Assembly: GCA_946496415.1 (NCBI GenBank)
Contig: CAMMGP010000066.1
Coordinates: 1 to 6,715 of the forward strand
From: an uncultured Clostridia bacterium
GTDB taxonomy: Bacteria > Bacillota > Clostridia > Christensenellales > Aristaeellaceae
Reading direction: 5' to 3'
DNA: 6,715 bases
Part shown: in pieces, positions 5,404 through 6,715 of the stretch
Layout: every line of letters begins with the position of its first letter
Position numbering within the stretch: position 1 is the stretch's first letter
The notes under the pieces: model-generated
Database searches by the model: none
What the model was told of the DNA's origin: nothing
Seen by the model: the letters and a program-made list of their open reading frames with translations, nothing else
Translations under genes and position numbers: made by a program

Positions 5404-6198
5404 CTATTTCCTTCCCCAGATCAGGCCCATGTTGCCCAGCACCACGCGGGTGTTGAGAAAGCCGGGCGCGTAATCGGGCCGGCGCATATCGACGAAGTGT
5501 ATCTCTGTTACGTGCGGACGCAGGGCGGCGACGAATTCCTGCGCGTCGCCGTACACATGGCGGTTGAAGAACGTATCCTGAAAAGCGAACGCCCCGCCCG
5601 GGCGCAGCACGCGCAGCGCCTCGAGGATGAGCGCCCGCTTGTCCGGCTGCGCGCGCACCTCGTGAAAGACAAAATTGCTCACCGCAACGTCGAAAACGCC
5701 GTCCACGAAGGGCAGCTTCGCCGCGTCCCCACAGCGAAAGGAGGCGCGGGCGCCAACGCCTTCGATGCGGGCGTTGTCCTCGCAGAGCTTTTGGCTGTAC
5801 TCCCACCCCCTGCCCCAGAGGTCGACGCCGACGACGTGTGCGCGGGGGTACGCCTTGGCCAGTTTCACGGTCAGCGCCCCGCTGCCGCAGCCGATGTCCA
5901 GCGCCTTGCCGCGGCCGTTCCAGCCAGTCCTGGCCAGATGGCGCAAAACGCCGTCCAGCACCTTGCCCTGCACGCCGCCGCCATCATCATCCAGCGCCGT
6001 GCGCGCGCGCAGTATGTAAAGGCCGAAAAACAGCGCCGCAAAGGCGAGCAGCATGAGCAAAAGGCCGGCGACGGCGTTCTTTTCCACCAGCAGGCGCGCG
6101 ATGAGGAGCAGCGCCAGGGCGCCAAGAAGTACCGCGGCGACCAGCTTGAACGGTATCCAGTTTTTGTAGCGCGGTTTTTCCAACGCACTCGCCCCCAA
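5404..6198 (-). CDS. Membrane-anchored class I SAM-dependent methyltransferase
   Basis: Predicted methyltransferase of 264 residues. The N-terminus carries two hydrophobic helices (about 17-37 and 42-63), so the catalytic part is probably held at the inner face of the membrane. The catalytic domain has motif I ALDIGCGSGALT (99-110), the acidic residue Asp126 in VVGVDLWGRG for the ribose of SAM, GDAAKLPF (158-164), FDVAVSNFVFHEV (169-181) and VLRPGGAFAFQDTF (197-210). This fits the Methyltransf_11/25 group; the substrate is not predictable. The start is uncertain. The longest frame opens with TTG at 6198 without a ribosome binding site; another TTG at 6183 follows a G-rich stretch; two nearby ATGs (6206 and 6203) are out of frame, and an in-frame stop lies at 6211-6213. 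A frameshift near the G5 run cannot be excluded. It is the first gene of a unit with the HMA protein. Confidence 0.88.
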   Translation of the reverse strand: MGASALEKPRYKNWIPFKLVAAVLLGALALLLIARLLVEKNAVAGLLLMLLAFAALFFGLYILRARTALDDDGGGVQGKVLDGVLRHLARTGWNGRGKALDIGCGSGALTVKLAKAYPRAHVVGVDLWGRGWEYSQKLCEDNARIEGVGARASFRCGDAAKLPFVDGVFDVAVSNFVFHEVRAQPDKRALILEALRVLRPGGAFAFQDTFFNRHVYGDAQEFVAALRPHVTEIHFVDMRRPDYAPGFLNTRVVLGNMGLIWGRK

Positions 6199-6208
6199 TG
6201 CATCATGT

Positions 6209-6226
6209 AGTTAGTTATAGCTAACT
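6209..6226. promoter_or_regulatory. Palindromic operator candidate before the methyltransferase gene
   Basis: AGTTAG-N6-CTAACT, a perfect 6-bp inverted repeat 10 bp upstream of the TTG start and about 50 nt downstream of the strong promoter. The minus strand across its centre reads TATAAC (6214-6219), a near-consensus -10, but without a good -35. The half-sites recall the TTAG/CTAA boxes of MarR- and DtxR-type regulators. Bound protein here would block elongation or a second start point. Confidence 0.5.
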
Positions 6227-6237
6227 TATGAGCCAAG

Positions 6238-6277
6238 AAAAAGCCCATCAAACGGGCCGAGGAAATCTCCCCGGCCC
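6238..6277 (-). promoter_or_regulatory. Two overlapping, mutually exclusive hairpins (possible attenuator or terminator)
   Basis: On the minus strand the first stem has 10 pairs (arms 6268-6277 and 6254-6263, one G-U pair, 4-nt loop). The second is GCCC (6254-6257), a 7-nt loop and GGGC (6243-6246), followed by TTTTT (6238-6242). Both use bases 6254-6257, so only one can form. This could end read-through from the ferredoxin-family gene, or act as a terminator/anti-terminator switch. A transcript starting near 6272 would contain only part of the first stem. Confidence 0.5.
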
Positions 6278-6278
6278 T

Positions 6279-6307
6279 ATTATACCTCCGCGAGAGCGGA
6301 CTGTCAA
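6279..6307 (-). promoter_or_regulatory. Consensus sigma-A promoter for the methyltransferase-HMA unit
   Basis: Minus strand: TTGACA (6302-6307), a 17-nt spacer and TATAAT (6279-6284), all at consensus. The predicted start is near 6272, about 75 nt before the methyltransferase start. It begins 29 nt after the stop of the ferredoxin-family gene. Such a strong promoter is normally held by a repressor, and the palindrome at 6209-6226 is a candidate site. Confidence 0.85.
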
Positions 6308-6336
6308 GACACGGCAGCCCTTCGCCCCGCGCGCGC

Positions 6337-6715
6337 TTATCGCCCGTCTGCGAGGCGCCTGCCGTCTGTGGAAATCACGGAAACGGCGAGCGGTATGTTT
6401 TTGCCGCACATCTCCAGCGCGCGGCGCACGGCGCTTTCCAGACCGCCGCAGCAGGGAACCTCCATGCGCGCGACGCGTATGGAGCGGATGGCGTTGGCGG
6501 CAAAGATCTGCGCAAGCTTTTCCGCGTAATCGACGGCGTCGAGTTTGGGGCAGCCAACCAGCGTGACGCGACCGCGGATGAAGTCGGCGTGGAAATTGCC
6601 ATAGGCGAAGGCGGTGCAGTCGGCGGCGATGAGCAGATCCGCGTCCGCGAACCACGGGGCGTTGACGGGCGCAAGCTTGATCTGCACCGGCCACTGGGAA
6701 AGCTGGCTGGGAACG
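6337..6715 (-). CDS. Ferredoxin-family (4Fe-4S) protein, C-terminal part (start beyond window)
   Basis: Partial gene, 125 residues visible, entering from the right edge in frame and ending at TAA (6337-6339). It matches the conserved C-terminal half of a clostridial ferredoxin-domain protein. The fragment begins VPSQLSQWPVQIKLAPVNAP, followed by ADLLIAADCTAFAYGNFH, VTLVGCPKLD and MEVPCCGGLESAVRRAL. In that family the N-terminus holds a two-cluster ferredoxin domain, which would lie outside this window. In the visible part Cys33, Cys55, Cys88, Cys89 and Cys103 are present; Cys33, Cys55 and the Cys88-Cys89 pair sit in conserved contexts and may bind a metal or form a redox centre (inference). 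The function of the family is not established to my knowledge. A GTG at 6687 could be misread as a start, but the frame and the family similarity continue upstream of it. Confidence 0.82.
   Translation of the reverse strand, partial: VPSQLSQWPVQIKLAPVNAPWFADADLLIAADCTAFAYGNFHADFIRGRVTLVGCPKLDAVDYAEKLAQIFAANAIRSIRVARMEVPCCGGLESAVRRALEMCGKNIPLAVSVISTDGRRLADGR

Noticed and set aside
5339..5806. N-terminal extension of the HMA protein to 247 residues
   Set aside because: The extension overlaps the methyltransferase in another frame and is Arg/Ala/Gly-rich. The internal ATG at 5338 has a ribosome binding site and begins the HMA fold exactly.

Overview
The window looks like a piece of a GC-rich chromosome from the Firmicutes, most likely a high-GC member of the Clostridia. 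The reasons are the strong AGGAGG-type ribosome binding sites at most starts, sigma-A-like promoters (one with perfect -35 and -10 hexamers), GTG and TTG starts, the two-subunit (split) transketolase, and a ferredoxin-family protein typical of anaerobic Clostridia. This placement is inference, since no rRNA or marker gene is present. Every credible gene lies on the minus strand, so the window reads from right to left.

Right edge, 6337-6715: the C-terminal part of a ferredoxin-family protein whose Fe-S cluster domain lies outside the window. Next, 6199-6336 is a regulatory segment holding a perfect TTGACA-N17-TATAAT promoter (6279-6307), two overlapping and mutually exclusive hairpins (6238-6277) and an AGTTAG-N6-CTAACT palindrome (6209-6226). 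It drives a two-gene unit: a membrane-anchored class I SAM methyltransferase (5404-6198) and a 91-residue HMA-type metal-binding protein (5063-5338). The unit ends at a clear intrinsic terminator (4980-5013).

From 4714 to about 4980 there is an AT-rich, gene-free promoter and leader region with a good promoter (4887-4915), a weaker second candidate, and several inverted repeats around the -35, the start point and the leader.

Left two thirds, 1-4713: one tightly packed operon. The order is transketolase N-terminal (ThDP-binding) subunit, transketolase C-terminal subunit, an SCP2-like protein with an unrecognised C-terminal half, a zinc-dependent medium-chain dehydrogenase, and a double-HTH MerR-family regulator that runs off the left edge. 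Spacings are 1 nt, 11 nt, 77 nt and a 4-nt ATGA overlap, and strong ribosome binding sites sit inside or just after the preceding gene. The two transketolase genes together make one enzyme. The dehydrogenase would oxidise or reduce a sugar or polyol related to the transketolase reaction, and the MerR protein probably senses a metabolite and controls the operon. The SCP2-like protein is the odd member, because this fold binds lipids or acyl groups and is not expected beside sugar enzymes. The substrate of the pathway cannot be read from the sequence.

No mobile elements, CRISPR arrays, tRNAs or rRNAs were seen.
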